The notes below the pieces were generated by a model. That model did not search any database and had not been told where the DNA came from. It saw only the letters and a program-made list of their open reading frames with translations. A DNA stretch of 64,000 nt from Zingiber officinale (Eukaryota; Streptophyta; Magnoliopsida; Zingiberales; Zingiberaceae). The position numbers were made by a program, and so were the translations under genes. The stretch's first letter is position 1. Every line of letters starts with the position of its first letter. Below are positions 45,288-57,030 of the stretch, one piece after another. Where the stretch lies: positions 135,559,004-135,623,003 of the forward strand of contig NC_055989.1 of NCBI RefSeq assembly GCF_018446385.1. Direction: 5' to 3'.

Positions 45288-45862
45288 AAGACGTAATGCA
45301 AATGATGAACATATAATATTTTTAACGTAATAATCAAAGATCGATTTTTAAGAACTCACAATTTAAAATTTATCTTATCATACACTTATAATTTGTATAT
45401 TTATATTTACCTCTTTTCATATTCGTGGGATCGATACTAGGAGGGCTGTTAAGATAACGGATTTATCTTTTTTAAATAATGCTCATGCTATAAATTGATC
45501 CATAATTTATCCCTTTTTATATAATTTGGAATGTACAGTAAAAGCCGTTTAAGGTGAATTTTACTACAATTTAAACAATACTCATGCAACTGATCTTTTT
45601 TGATTCAATGATATTCATTGATGATTGATATCTCTAGATGAAAGTATCTGGCAAAAATAGTTGGCATACCCCTTGCAAACATTCTTTCTCAGCATAATTA
45701 TCAGTCCCCGCTGTGCGTCCGCACAGCAGCAGCCATAAACCTCTTTGTCCAACACTGCTACAAAAACCTAGTTACTTCCTCTTTACCGACACGCCAAGCT
45801 CATGAATGAACAAACCGTCAGGTAGCCTCATGGCAATGGTATCATTGAAGAAAAACAGTCTT
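45288..45862. other. 3' flank of the second PPR gene
   Basis: AT-rich, with no gene recognised. A 74-codon minus-strand ORF overlapping the end of the PPR gene (45772-45996) is a shadow. Confidence 0.5.
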
Positions 45863-48214
45863 TCAATTATCTGCCGCTTTGCAGCCAGAGTTGAGAGCAT
45901 CCAAAACAAACTTATCAGGAACAATTCCCTTGGAAACCATTTCATTATACAATAGATGGGCTTCAGACATGTTTCCACCTTTGCAATTTGCATCAATCAT
46001 CATACTGTACGTCACATTAGTTGGTACCAAACCCTTCTCAGAGATGGTCCTGAAATATTTTTCGGCACTTTCAATATTACCAGACTTGCAAAAGCCATCA
46101 ATTAAGGTATTGTAGGTAACAACTGTTGGCTCAACACCTCTAGCACACATTTCATCATGGATTTCTACAGCCCTGGCCATGTCACCTGATTTGCAAAGCC
46201 CAAATAAAAGTGAACTAAAAGTGTACACATCAGGGATCAAACCTTTCTCCTGAAGCTCTGAGAAGGCTTGGAAAGCCTCTTGCATCTTCCCATACTTTGC
46301 GAGGCTATGGATAAACACCGTGTATATTCTCACATCTGGAGAGAAACTTTTTCCTAACATGGAGTGGAAGGTGGAGAATGCTTTGGTGACATTTTCAGAG
46401 TTGCAATACCCATCAACAAGGGCCGTTAAAATGGTATCATTTGGTTTTACTCCTTGAGAAGCCATCTGCTGGTAAAGCTCATCTGCCCCATGCATATCAC
46501 CAGATTTGCTGAGTCCATCAATGAGAGCTGCGTATGTGAATGTATTTGGAGACAACCCTCGTTCTTGCATTTGATTGAAGTATTTTCTTGCAATTTCAAC
46601 ATGTCCTGCCTTGCATAAGCCAATTATCAGTGTATTGTAACAAAATGTATCGGGCTGAACATTACTATCAGCCATCTTATCCATAGTCTGGCATGCCTCT
46701 GCTGTTCTGTCTTCCCGGCACTGACCCGCAATGAGAGTGGAATAAATGACAGCATTAGGTTCCAAACCATTAGCAAGCATTTCCATCAGCAAAGCCTCTG
46801 CCTGCCTAGATTCTCCACAACTACAAAACCCATTTACCATCACGCTGTAGGTATACAGATTAGGTAAGACTTTCCCATTTTTCATCAATTCAAATATTCT
46901 CAGTGCTGCTTGGGAATTATGCACCTTGAAGAACCCTTCTATGACTACATTGTATGTCCGTGCATCTGGCTTCAATCCTATACGAGCCATTTCATCTAAA
47001 AGTTCATGGGCCTTGTACATATTTCCTGCTCTACATACCCCACGAATGAGACAATTGTAGGTAACCATATTAGGCTGCATTCCTACTTTTACCATCTCAT
47101 CCTTTACTCCGAAGGCCTCATCTATTTTACTTTCTCTAACAAGACCATCAATCAAGGTAGAGTACACAACAATAGAAGGGTTTATTCCAATCACTAACAT
47201 CTCATCAAACAACTTTCTTGCTTCTTGCGACCGACCATTTTTGCATAAACCATTCAGGAGAACACCATAAGTATAATTATCAGCAACCAAGCCTTTCTTC
47301 ACCATTGCCTCCTTCAACTGAAAAGCATCCTCAAGGGCCCCAACTCTACAGAAACCAGAGATCAACGTGTTGTATGTAACCGCAGTTGGGGCACATGATT
47401 TCTGCTCCATCTCCATGAAAATATTTTTAGCAGCGTCAACATTGCCTGACTTACAATAGCCATCAATCAAAATAGTATAAGTGTAGAGGTCGCAACCCAA
47501 TTGTGCCCTTGTCATGAAATCGTGCACCTTCCAGAATAAATCCATCGAATTAGTTCTCAGAAGATCCTTGAGTAGCGCATTGCAGCATCTCAAATTTGGG
47601 GAAAAAGCGCCACCTTTCATTGACAAGGCTACTTCGGCAGCTTCCCTCAACATTCCGATCTTCTTGTAAGTATCAACCAGAACGCTGAACACAACTGGAT
47701 TAGACTGCGCATCTCGAGAAAAACTCCCATAGATAGACCCCAAGACTGCAGCCGGAGAGGGATAGATCTTGATCATCCGCTCGAGGAGTCCATTGGCCTG
47801 GGGGAAAAGCCCAGAGTTGCACAGCCTGATGGTAAGCGAGGCGAAGGAGTCCAAGGCGTGAGGGGAATCCATCTGCGATCCCGACCAGTAGAAAAAGTCC
47901 AAAAGGCATTTGGGATTGAGCATCTGACCGCGACTCCGCTCGGTGAAGAAGGCGGACACGGCGGAAGGGGAGAGACGACGAGGGATGTTGGAGGCGACCA
48001 TGACGGCCTTCCAGTTTGCGGAGCCGGAGAGGAGGGCGGAGATCTCGCGTGGCAGGTCGTCAACATCGGAGCTGTCTCGGGAGGAAACCGAGCAGGTGCA
48101 CAAGGGGAGGATCTGTGGACTGTTAGGTGGATTGAATGGAAGGCTCCTCGGCGTCGGCAATGGTTTTTTGCTTCGCCTCACGACCAGTGGGCGATTTAGG
48201 GCGAAGCGAAACAT
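45863..48214 (-). CDS. P-class pentatricopeptide repeat protein, intronless
   Basis: 783 codons, complete. The first ~50 residues are Arg/Pro/Ser-rich with no long acidic run (MFRFALNRPLVVRRSKKPLP), so organelle targeting, probably mitochondrial, is likely. A linker with LLSGSANWKAVMVASNIPRR precedes a long array of 35-residue repeats from about residue 150 to the end, such as YTYTILIDGYCKSGNVDAAK, VTYNTLISGFCRVGALEDA and TYSVMVNGFCSCGESRQAEA. Spacing is a regular 35, without S/L variants or E/DYW tails: P class. P-class proteins stabilise, process or help translate organelle transcripts. It resembles the long mitochondrial PPR type represented by Arabidopsis At5g61990, but is shorter. The 5' third is much more GC-rich than the rest. 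Antisense ORFs at 47700-48269 are shadows. Confidence 0.95.
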   Translation of the reverse strand: MFRFALNRPLVVRRSKKPLPTPRSLPFNPPNSPQILPLCTCSVSSRDSSDVDDLPREISALLSGSANWKAVMVASNIPRRLSPSAVSAFFTERSRGQMLNPKCLLDFFYWSGSQMDSPHALDSFASLTIRLCNSGLFPQANGLLERMIKIYPSPAAVLGSIYGSFSRDAQSNPVVFSVLVDTYKKIGMLREAAEVALSMKGGAFSPNLRCCNALLKDLLRTNSMDLFWKVHDFMTRAQLGCDLYTYTILIDGYCKSGNVDAAKNIFMEMEQKSCAPTAVTYNTLISGFCRVGALEDAFQLKEAMVKKGLVADNYTYGVLLNGLCKNGRSQEARKLFDEMLVIGINPSIVVYSTLIDGLVRESKIDEAFGVKDEMVKVGMQPNMVTYNCLIRGVCRAGNMYKAHELLDEMARIGLKPDARTYNVVIEGFFKVHNSQAALRIFELMKNGKVLPNLYTYSVMVNGFCSCGESRQAEALLMEMLANGLEPNAVIYSTLIAGQCREDRTAEACQTMDKMADSNVQPDTFCYNTLIIGLCKAGHVEIARKYFNQMQERGLSPNTFTYAALIDGLSKSGDMHGADELYQQMASQGVKPNDTILTALVDGYCNSENVTKAFSTFHSMLGKSFSPDVRIYTVFIHSLAKYGKMQEAFQAFSELQEKGLIPDVYTFSSLLFGLCKSGDMARAVEIHDEMCARGVEPTVVTYNTLIDGFCKSGNIESAEKYFRTISEKGLVPTNVTYSMMIDANCKGGNMSEAHLLYNEMVSKGIVPDKFVLDALNSGCKAADN

Positions 48215-49253
48215 AGCTACGCCTCTCTCACTCCTCTGTCCCTTCGCCGTTACACATCTTAAATTTTAAGAGTATCAATGGGCCGGCCCAGATATTCCAC
48301 CGTTCACGTCAAACGGTCCAAGCCTAGCGTGGGCCTAAAACAATGGCATCGGTGTTTGACTTGACCTAGGCTCGTAACAAGGTTATTTTATTTTATTTTA
48401 ATCAAATATATACATATTTATAAAACATATTACTAACTATATAAACATTTAATAATAATGATATTTTTTTTTGAAATATTATCATTATTCAATATAAGTA
48501 TTTAATAATAATATTTTATTTGGAATTATTAAAAAAAATGCCAACTTTAGCTTGCAAGTCTAATTAAGATGGTCTATGTTTTCCTAGTGAAATATGATTT
48601 AAAAACAAGTCCAAGTTCGATCTTTAGGCCATTTAAAAATAGCTCAATGTGTCTAATTTGTCTAGAGTTAAGTAATGGTAGGCATAGCTTCTGACTTATT
48701 TAGCGACTTCACATTTTAAATTAATTTAAGGTATGCATTGGATGACTCATTAATTGAATAAGTGATTAAGACTATAATAAAAATTTGAGGAATGAGCGAA
48801 TAACTAAATAAAATATTTTAAATTATTTTACATGTTTTTTTTGGTTATGAATGAATAAGACTAATTATTCGTTCATTCTTAAAATGATTTTTTTTTTCTC
48901 TTGATTTTATTTACAAGTTGTTTGAATTTGATTAAATTTAATTAATTAAGTTGTTCATGCTCCACCTTTTCCTAAAGACATCCATGATACTAACTTATAT
49001 TTAATTAATATAGTTATAATGTTCAAGACCTGAGTCAGGCTATAACTTACCCGGCTCTAGCCCAGAGGTCGACGACATCGAGTCTCGAAATTAAAGTGGA
49101 AAACAAATAAAAAATATAATAGAAAGAGGAATTAGCCCGGAGCGATGACGTCGAGATCGACAGTCATTGCTCACAATCTGAAATCAGCCCGAGTAGATTA
49201 CGTGGGCTAACTCCGTCATTGATCATGTTCCACCTTTTCTTAGTGACATCCAT
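48215..49253. other. Upstream region of the PPR gene, AT-rich
   Basis: No gene. A ~34-bp direct repeat (CCACCTTTTC-TA-GACATCCATGATA type) lies at 48957-48992 and 49224-49257, bracketing 230 bp that may be a small insertion. Confidence 0.5.
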
Positions 49254-49608
49254 GATAACATCTCCAACGGAGTTTTTTCCAATTTTTTTCTAGATTTTTT
49301 TTTCCTATGTGTCATCAAAAAGTTGATTCGACTTCTCAAACCTAACTTCTTTATGGCATCTCCAATGGTAGGAAGGCTTTTTGGCTTTTCTTGTGGCCCA
49401 CACAAAAAAATGAAGAAAGAGACTAAAAAGTTATATTCCAATTTTTCAAACCAACTTCTTAATTTTTATGATGCATATAGGAAAGAGAAATCTCAAAAAA
49501 CGTTGAAAAAAAATCTCCATTGGAGATGTGATTAGTCTCTTCATTTTTGATGGAGGTCACAAAAAAAAAAGCCAAAAATCTTCTCCACCGTTGGAGATGC
49601 CCTAACCT
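49254..49608. mobile_element. PIF/Harbinger-like MITE with a related MITE nested inside
   Basis: Outer ends: TAACATCTCCAACGG (49256-49270) and CCGTTGGAGATGCCCTAA (49588-49605), inverted, with TAA at both edges. Inner ends: GGCATCTCCAATGG (49355-49368) and CCATTGGAGATGTGA (49518-49532), with TTA at both edges (49351 and 49533). A three-base TTA/TAA duplication is typical for this superfamily. No transposase. Confidence 0.75.
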
Positions 49609-50659
49609 CCACTCTAGGTGGATAAGTCACTTCGTTTCAAATTAATACTCTTATTTAGATATACAAAGACTAGAACTAGGAGTCCAACCTCTTCTAAGAG
49701 GTCCCCAACTCCACAACAATTTGTAGGACGTCTTTAGTTATAATAAGGATGAGCTTGGCCCCCCATGCTCCCTAAACAACTTGGTCATCTAAGTTTCTCA
49801 TGCGATTCATATCTAGAGAATCTCCTAAGCTCCCCATACAGCTTGGTCTTGGTCTCCAAAACTCCCCATCCAAGTCAGTTTACCCAAGCTCCCCATCTAA
49901 TGTGTTTCCCAAGTTCTCCCAATAGTTCGGTCTAAACTATGAAAGGTGACTTCTTAAACTCTTCAAGCTCCCTAGTACCCGGGGTTCTTCTGGGTTCTAT
50001 ACTTAGCTCAATTATTCGAGTTCAGTGGCATGGGCTTATTGGGCTCCCAACACTTATTGGTAGGTCTACCTAGGCCAAATCTATCGTGACCAAACTAACG
50101 TAGCCACAATCTCGAAGGTGGTCCCTCCACAATCCTAGTCTATAATAACTGAGTAACTAACATTATCATAATGCTCGCCATAACTAAAAGGCAGTTATGC
50201 CGAGATTAGCGGCTAAAATAGATAAATGATGACAAAAAGATGAATATGCTCATCCCAGCACCCTGTCAATCCATCCCAAAACTAAAATAGATAAATGGTC
50301 CTAGACTCTCGGGAGATCATGGGCACCATCCATACATGTATTCTCTCCTCATCCGCAAAATACCGAAGTACACAAATCATTCTCTCTCTAGTAATACTCC
50401 ATACTTTTGCATTTGTCTTTTCTCACTATATATTTTTTAAAACGAAAGATAAATACGTATATCATCAAAACATATATATATATATATATATATATATAAG
50501 TGACCAAAGATACATGCTGATGTCATGTCTGACAAATCTAGTCTAAAATATAAATATGATATATTAATAGTTCCCCTGTCTCATGGATATGAAGAGAGGT
50601 ACATGTCAATTTTTGAAAATCGATCCTTGGTCATTACATCAGAAATACCATGTATCCAC
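49609..50659. other. Unclassified repeat-like sequence
   Basis: Repeated AGCTCCCCAT-TTGGTC words at 49750-49930 suggest an old LTR or other element. A (TA)n tract lies at 50472-50498. No gene seen. Confidence 0.45.
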
Positions 50660-52330
50660 CGTCTGTGCTGCGTCTTGGGGCCAGATATTGTCTAAAGGAT
50701 AAGAAAATGATATGCTGACTTAGGTGGATGATTTATTGACGAATAGTTAATTAACTCTTCGATCTGTGACGAAGCTCTTCAAAGATCCTGCACACAATCA
50801 GACGATCCAATGAAACATTAATCACCAAAGACCAGAGAAGAGATCCCTGACAAGACCCTCCGACGCTCAAGTCAGTATCCAGCAAGAAGAACAGTAGTGG
50901 ATATGCGAATGAAGGTCTCAGATGCGAAAACTGCATACTTTGCCAATGGAGAGGACCTCTTTTTATACCATTTCTCATGATCTCCGTAACCATGAGGTGA
51001 CTTTATGCGTCAGAGTTTGTTAGGTAGTTCCTCAAACAACTTCCGAGGAGTTTTTTATATATATTCACAGATGTACATCTTTTGTCGTTTATAATTTAAA
51101 CCTTTTCTGAAGTTGTTATAGATAAATCATCAATAGGAAACCAGATAGATTCCAGAGGAGCTTCCAAAGGAATATTCTTCGATAATTATGCCAGGCTGTT
51201 AAAATGTCGTCGGCTATTTGTCTGCTAAATAATTCTCGACTAGTCCGCAAGGCTGGCCATATTGCTTGTCATTGTATTCTATCATATTATCTCGACCTAT
51301 TGCTCGCCATTGTATCAATCTATTCTGTCAAATGTTAAATACTGCAAAGATATGTTCAGAGACTAATATAGTGCTCACAGTATGTCAAAACTTCATTCAA
51401 GAAGTCATATGATAAATTATGTATATTAGAACTTTATTTTAAAGATAATGTGACATTAAGTAATTTAAACTTGGTAGACCTGTACTCGATTGAGCGGATA
51501 TGTCGAGTTTCCTAAGGATAAGTGTCTTTAAGTTCGTCCGGTCTTTGTCCAGCCGAGCGTACATGGATATCCTTATGCTCGACCGGCTTTTATCCGACCA
51601 ACCTTATACTAAGAACTTTATAAGGCCAAGTATCCCTAATCCTGCTTGGTCTTTACCCGGTCGGACGTACACAGACAACCTTGTGCTCGATCGACCTTCA
51701 TCCTGCTGATCTTATACTAAGACTTTTATAGGGCCAAGTGTCTTTATGTCCGCCCGGTCTTTATCCGGCCGGGTGTACATAAACAACCTTGTATTCGATC
51801 AGCCTTCATCGGGCCGATCTTATACTAAGACTTTTATAAGGCCAAGTGTCTTAAACCCCGCTTGGTCTTTATCCGACCGGGCATACACAGATAGTCTTAT
51901 GTTCGACCGGTCTTCATCCTGCTGATCTTATACTAAGACTTTTATAGGGCCAAGTGTCTTTCCGCCTGCCCGGTCTTTACCTGGTCGGACATATATGAAC
52001 AGCCTTGTGTTTGATCGGCCTTCATCTAGCCGATCTTATACTAAGACTTTTATAAGACCAAGTGTCTTTAAACCTGTCCGGTAGTCTTATATTCGATCGC
52101 TTTCATCCGGCTGATCTTATATTAAGACTTTTATAAGGTCTATGCACTTAGAGCTTGGTCAGATTTTCACCTGGTCAGGCTCCCTTGCACTCGGTCAACT
52201 ACTCGACCAATCAGATATATTATTTCCCGACTTTCAGAATAAAATACTATAGTTCTTATATTTGACCAGCTTTACATCTAATCGATTTTATTCGAGCATC
52301 CTACTTGGTAGTCACTTGGGTAGGACCCTA
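50660..52330 (-). repeat. Gypsy-like LTR, family G, minus strand
   Basis: TATA box read on the minus strand (GGTATAAAAAGAGG, near 50965). Shares blocks with 40650-41545. The U3 side is filled with ~107-bp tandem repeats. Ends are approximate. Confidence 0.6.
51520..52140. repeat. Six ~107-bp tandem repeats in the family G LTR
   Basis: Each unit has AAGGCCAAGTGTCTT, a CCGGTCTTTATCC-GGCCGG stretch, a TCGACCGGTCTTCATCC stretch and CTTATACTAAGACTTTTAT. The last unit is internally deleted. CCGG-flanked arms make local inverted repeats. Confidence 0.85.
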
Positions 52331-52850
52331 AAATTTTAATGTGGGGCGACCAATAAAATCATCTGGGAGGTGCTCTCCTACTTTAACTTCGACCCTCACC
52401 TTATATTAATTTTGACCATTACATTATTTTTGAGATCTGTTTATTATAATATGTATCACTATGAAATATTAGATATGAGGAGATATCCAACGTATGATAT
52501 ACATGTGTTTGTATTTTTTTAAAAAATACCAACTCTGCATGTAAAAGGTCACCATCAAACATACTATAGTACCTTGCTGACCCTACATAGTGGATCATGG
52601 ATGACTTATAAGGTGCCGAGCTTGCAACCACCAAATGGTGCAATTGCCATGCCTTTTGAAGATCCACAGTATCCTTCGATGTGTAGCCATCACATGTGTC
52701 ATCAGTAGCTACCATATGATTTGCATCCAAAGCTAATTGAAAGTCTAGACATGATGTGATTTTGTGTCTTTTCCTACACACCACAAAATGTACACCATCT
52801 ATTCACACCCTCTAATCTCATCAGCTAACTCATTTGTGTTGCTAATTAAT
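52331..52850. other. Unrecognised; holds a 121-codon minus-strand ORF
   Basis: The ORF (52419-52784) begins MVCRKRHKITSCLDFQLALD and has no motif I know. Without other support I do not call it a gene. Confidence 0.3.
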
Positions 52851-54359
52851 ATAGGGACCGTTGACATCTCTCTGGAGGGCGGGTGAATAAAGATTTGCGA
52901 TTTTATTTGTTATTGATCATGTGCTTGTTTACAACATGCCAATTTGTAGCGGAAACAAAAACAAATAACACAAAAGAAAATACAAGCATAAAGATAAATC
53001 AATTTAACATGATTTGAAAATCTTGATTCCGACTCCACCGCTTACCACACTTGTGAAATCACCACTAGCTTTTTCCTTGGAGGATACCTTTCGAATGTGG
53101 AGAAAACTCTACAATACAAGCAATATAAAAATAAAACAAAGATTTAAATACAAATGTGAACTATTTAAATGAAATAATTTGCATGAATGGAATTTTGCTT
53201 TGAGTGCTTTGTGATTGTTTTAGAATGCCTTCTGAGGTCTGGAAATGTAGCAGTACTATCCTCTAAAAACGTTTAAGAATTGATGGTGAAAACCTCCATA
53301 AAACCCTTCTTTTATAATCTTTAGATCGGGATTGATTTCTTCTTATCAGTCAATTGCACGTCACTATATATTAATGGATTGCTTCATTGAATTAGATCGT
53401 TACACCTATAGACGTCTCTTAACAACTCAGTTTTAACTACCAGTAGTTGACTATTATTATTTATCAATCGACTGATGCCCAATCAGTCATGCTATAGCTA
53501 ACCTAGAAACATTTTATTTGCTATAACAGTGCTAATAGTTGATAGTTAGTGTTCATTAAGCGACCGATGACCATCAGTTGAGTTCCAAATATTCTATTTG
53601 CTACTATAGTGCCATCAACTGATTGATCAAATCCTTTAGTCGACTGATCTATAATAACCCGCCTTAACCCCTGAATTTGGGGTTTAGGGCTAAAAACATT
53701 ATATTATAAAATAATAATCACAATTGACTAATATTATTTATCATTTGATCAATGCATTGTTCACAGTGTTGAAAATATTGTTCACATCAAATTCGCTTAT
53801 GCCAAGGGACTCTCATGTCTTTAGAGCATCCTCATACGATTAGTACCGATTAACCATAATTTACTAGGGTCTTATTCGTATCTAGTATTCAATTGACTTC
53901 AACCTACTAGGACTCTACGCTCCTTGCATACAATCAACCTTAACCTGCTAAGAACATCCAATTAACCATGAACAACCTGGACTTTGCCATTGCCAAACAT
54001 CTGTTCCTCAACTTGTTTAGATTTCTCATCTCATGCCTAACATCCAGTCAACATTGACCTGTCAGGACTTCGCTATTACTAAATATCTGATCCTCCTTGA
54101 CTTGTTTGGACTTCCCTTTACACACCTAACATCCGATCTACCATGACTTATCAGGACTTCCATAATGAAAAATATCAAATCAACATTGATCCACTTAGAT
54201 TCACCTTACTAAGTGTTTGATCCTTTATGAATATTTGGACTTCGCCTTTAGCAATTTTCTATTGGATTTTTAATAACTAAGTGCCTGGTCAATTATAGCT
54301 TGCTTGTACTTCTCCAATGTCCAACTATTTATTTGACTTCTGACTACTAAGTGTTGATC
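52851..54359 (-). repeat. Old minus-strand Sirevirus-like LTR
   Basis: The plus-strand start GGGACCGTTGACATCTC with GGAGGGCGGGTGAATAAAG corresponds to an LTR end. The U3 side (53930-54359) has repeats such as CTAACATCC-GTCAA-TTGACCTGTCAGGACTTC with partially complementary arms. It is cut at 54360 by a family A LTR. Confidence 0.65.
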
Positions 54360-55293
54360 TATTGGAACCCCAAGGTTATTTTGATGTGATCAAATAAGTT
54401 AAGTTAGGTCCTATTTGGTTTAACCCTTGTGTTTAAGTGTGCAGGAGCTTAGGAGCACAGGAAGTCGAGTGGAAGATGCGGCTAGCGAGAAGGACGACAC
54501 GAGGAGAGAGCCGACGAGTTCAGTGAGTCCGAGGGACGAGGTGTCGCGGAAGAGTACACCGGTGGATGAGAAGAACGCACGCGACATTCAAGGGACAAGA
54601 AGAACGTACGCGACGTTCAAGGGATGAAAAACTGAGGGGAAGGTTGCTCGAGGAGAAGGTCGGAAATTGGGTTCGGGTGAGCCCTATTCTGAATGGCCGA
54701 GATCACCCAAGCAAGTGGAGCCAGAGTGGAAGACCCAGACTGAGACGAGCTGAACCGGAGCAGAGGGCTCGGACTGAAAAAGTCAACGTTGTTGACTTTC
54801 TTGGTCCGGGCGCCTGGACCAGTTTGGGACGCCCGTAACCCTTCGGGGCGCCCGGACCTGGATGTTATCTAGATCGTGGTCCAATGCGATCTATGCAAGA
54901 AGGGATAAAGTTTTATCCCCTCCCAGGTGTCTAAAACCCTTCCAAGCGCCCTGACTAAGGCTATAAATATATCCTTGGTCCAAAAAGCTCAACAAGACAA
55001 GCAATTCTGATTACAACACTTGTACGCTTTCATTGTTAGTTTAGCTTCTTATTTTTCTGTGCTTGAATGCTGTAAGAGGCTTCTCCGCCTGAAAGGAGAT
55101 ATCTATTGCGCTTCATTCTCCTTGGATTAACAATCTCCCAGTTGTAACCAAGTAAACTCCTGTGCCTCTTCTTTTAGTTTATTGCTTTTATTTATTTATG
55201 CAAGTGTTAGTTTAAGAAGTCGAGAAGGGTTGTGCTTTTTTTGTACAGGGCAATTCACCTCTCCCCTCTTGCCGACCTCCAAAGGGACCAACA
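54360..55293 (+). repeat. 5' LTR of a plus-strand family A element
   Basis: Starts TATTGGAACCCCAAGG (TG changed to TA) and ends AAGGGACCAACA. Contains GAGCTTAGGAGCACAGGAAG, GGTCCGGGCGCCTGG and CTATAAATATATCC (TATA near 54960). 934 bp. Confidence 0.85.
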
Positions 55294-55295
55294 AA

Positions 55296-55307
55296 TGGTA
55301 TCAGAGC
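55296..55307 (+). other. Primer-binding site
   Basis: TGGTATCAGAGC two bases after the LTR, an exact match to the usual initiator-Met tRNA site. Confidence 0.9.
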
Positions 55308-55352
55308 GAGGACCCTTCAGAAAGACTAACCGCCGACCGAAGCAAGCAACCA

Positions 55353-55922
55353 ATGGCCGGACCAAGCATCGTTCCACCAAAATTCTAGAGAGACTTTGCA
55401 CACTGGAAACGTCGTATGGAGGTATTTCTGAAAACAAACATTGAAATTCATTTAATAATAAAATATGATTTTGTAGTTCCTATGAATCAAAATGGAGAGG
55501 AAAAAGAAGAAAGTCTTTGGACGAAGAAAGAACAAAACAATTCCATAGCAAATAATCGGGTGGAATATCACTTGCTGAGTGTGTTGCTGCCTCAAGAAGT
55601 CAACCACATCGGAAGCTACTCATCGGCCAAAGAACTCTGGGAAAAATTCCTGGAACTCCACGAAGGCACATCCGAAGCCAAGCTTGCAAGAAGAGATATA
55701 CTTCGGAACAAACTGACAAATATCCATCTGGAAAAAGGTGAGAAGGTAGTCGATCTACACGCAAAGGTAAAAGAACTAATCACCGGACTCGAAAACCTTG
55801 GAGAAACGGTAACCAACTAGGACACGATACGCTACGCACTCAATACCTTTCCCAGGACTCCAGAATGGATCTCAATAATCGACGCTTACTGCATCTCAAA
55901 GGACCTGGAGGTAAGTACCCTA
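55353..55922 (+). pseudogene. Family A gag, interrupted by insertion of another LTR
   Basis: MAGPSIVPPKF, a TAG at codon 12, then DFAHWKRRMEVFLKTNIEI and the UBN2 core: SSAKELWEKFLELHEGTSEA, RRDILRNKLTNIHLEKGEKV. A second TAG occurs at 55818-55820, but the protein pattern continues (RYALNTFPRTPEWISIIDAY) to 55922, where a minus-strand LTR starts. It is far better preserved than the copy at 21929-23205. Confidence 0.85.
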
Positions 55923-56068
55923 TGTTGGGACCTTTGTGCCCGCCATAGGGGGGGTGAATAGCGCTTCGTCGCGTACTTGTGCTTGCGTTGTCTTGATATG
56001 CAGCGAAAACTAAAATACAACACAGACAATGCTAACACCTAGGGTTTACTTGGTATCCACCTCAAGGA
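55923..56068 (-). repeat. LTR of element B, first part (minus strand)
   Basis: TGTTGGGACCTTTGTGCC followed by GGGGGGGTGAATAGCGC, the reversed end of an LTR. It breaks at 56069 and resumes at 63186. Joining the two sides restores a typical LTR order (GTATCCACCTC then AGGTGACTAATCCAAGG). Confidence 0.85.
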
Positions 56069-56759
56069 TGTTAGGACCGATGATCGCGGCTAGAGAGGGG
56101 GGGTGTGAATAGCCGACCCCAAATTGCTCGTTTCTTCCTACGATTAGGGTTAGCGCAGCGGAAATAACTAAATAGAAACGCAAAAAGGAAAGATCAAACC
56201 TCAAACTAGAACTCGACGATGTAACGAGGTTCGGAGATGAAACTTCTACTCCTCGGCGTGTCCGTAAGGTGGACGAAGCCTATCAATCCGTCGGTGGATG
56301 AGTCCCCGGAAAACTGGCTAATAAGAACTCCTTCTGGGTGGAGAAACCTCACCACAATGTTTTGCAAAAGCAATACAGGAGTAGAAAGCAGCAAGAAGCA
56401 AAATACAATACAAATGTATGAAACACTTTCGCTTACTTGCCTTCTCTTCGACTTGATGAAGCAGCAGCTTCTCGGATCCAACCACAACAGCAACAACAAC
56501 TGATCAGTTGGTCCCAGCCGAGTGGAAGCTCACAAAAAGCTTCAGGAACGAAGAGCTCAGCAAAGCTCGCAGAAGAACTTGCAGCAGCAAGAAGAAGAGG
56601 CAGAAACAAGAAGAAGCAGAAGCTTCGGAGAAGCAGAAGAGTAAGAGAGAGACTCCACTGTAGAAGCCCTCAGCCCTTTTATAGCCTGCATCCACCTGCG
56701 AGAAGAACAGAGGCCAAAGACAGCAGAAGAATCTAGCCGTTGTCTCTCAACGGCTAGGG

Positions 56760-56995
56760 CCAGACCATTCAGGCATCACCCTGATCGGTCTGGGGCTGAT
56801 CTGATCGGTCATGGGGACCGATCAGGCTCTATGCTGATCGGTCCCCAGACCGATCAGAATGCTTTCACAGAGAGTTACCCAACTCTCTGTGCGTACCCGG
56901 ACCGATCAGGCTTCTTGCTGATCGGTCACCAGCTCACAGAGGCACACTGATCGCTTTCTAATCGGTCTCCAGACCGATCCAGGTCTTGGTTTTTG
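56760..56995. repeat. Cluster of GACCGATCAG palindromes in LTR1
   Basis: About ten copies of GACCGATCAG or its complement CTGATCGGTC in alternating direction. The best pair is 56834-56857, with 10-bp arms and a 4-bp spacer. Similar words recur at 59650-59750 in the internal region. Confidence 0.9.
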
Positions 56996-57030
56996 CCCAA
57001 ACCAAGTCCAAACTAATATCCGGTCAACCT

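Noticed and set aside
45772..45996. Possible extra C-terminal exon of the P-class PPR gene
   Set aside because: The frame overlaps the main frame and carries no PPR repeat; the main frame already ends in a normal repeat and stop.
47858..48269. ORFs of 97-113 codons around the PPR start
   Set aside because: Alternative frames of the GC-rich PPR 5' end.
52419..52784. 121-codon minus-strand ORF
   Set aside because: No recognisable domain and no promoter or conservation evidence; kept only as a note in the regional entry.
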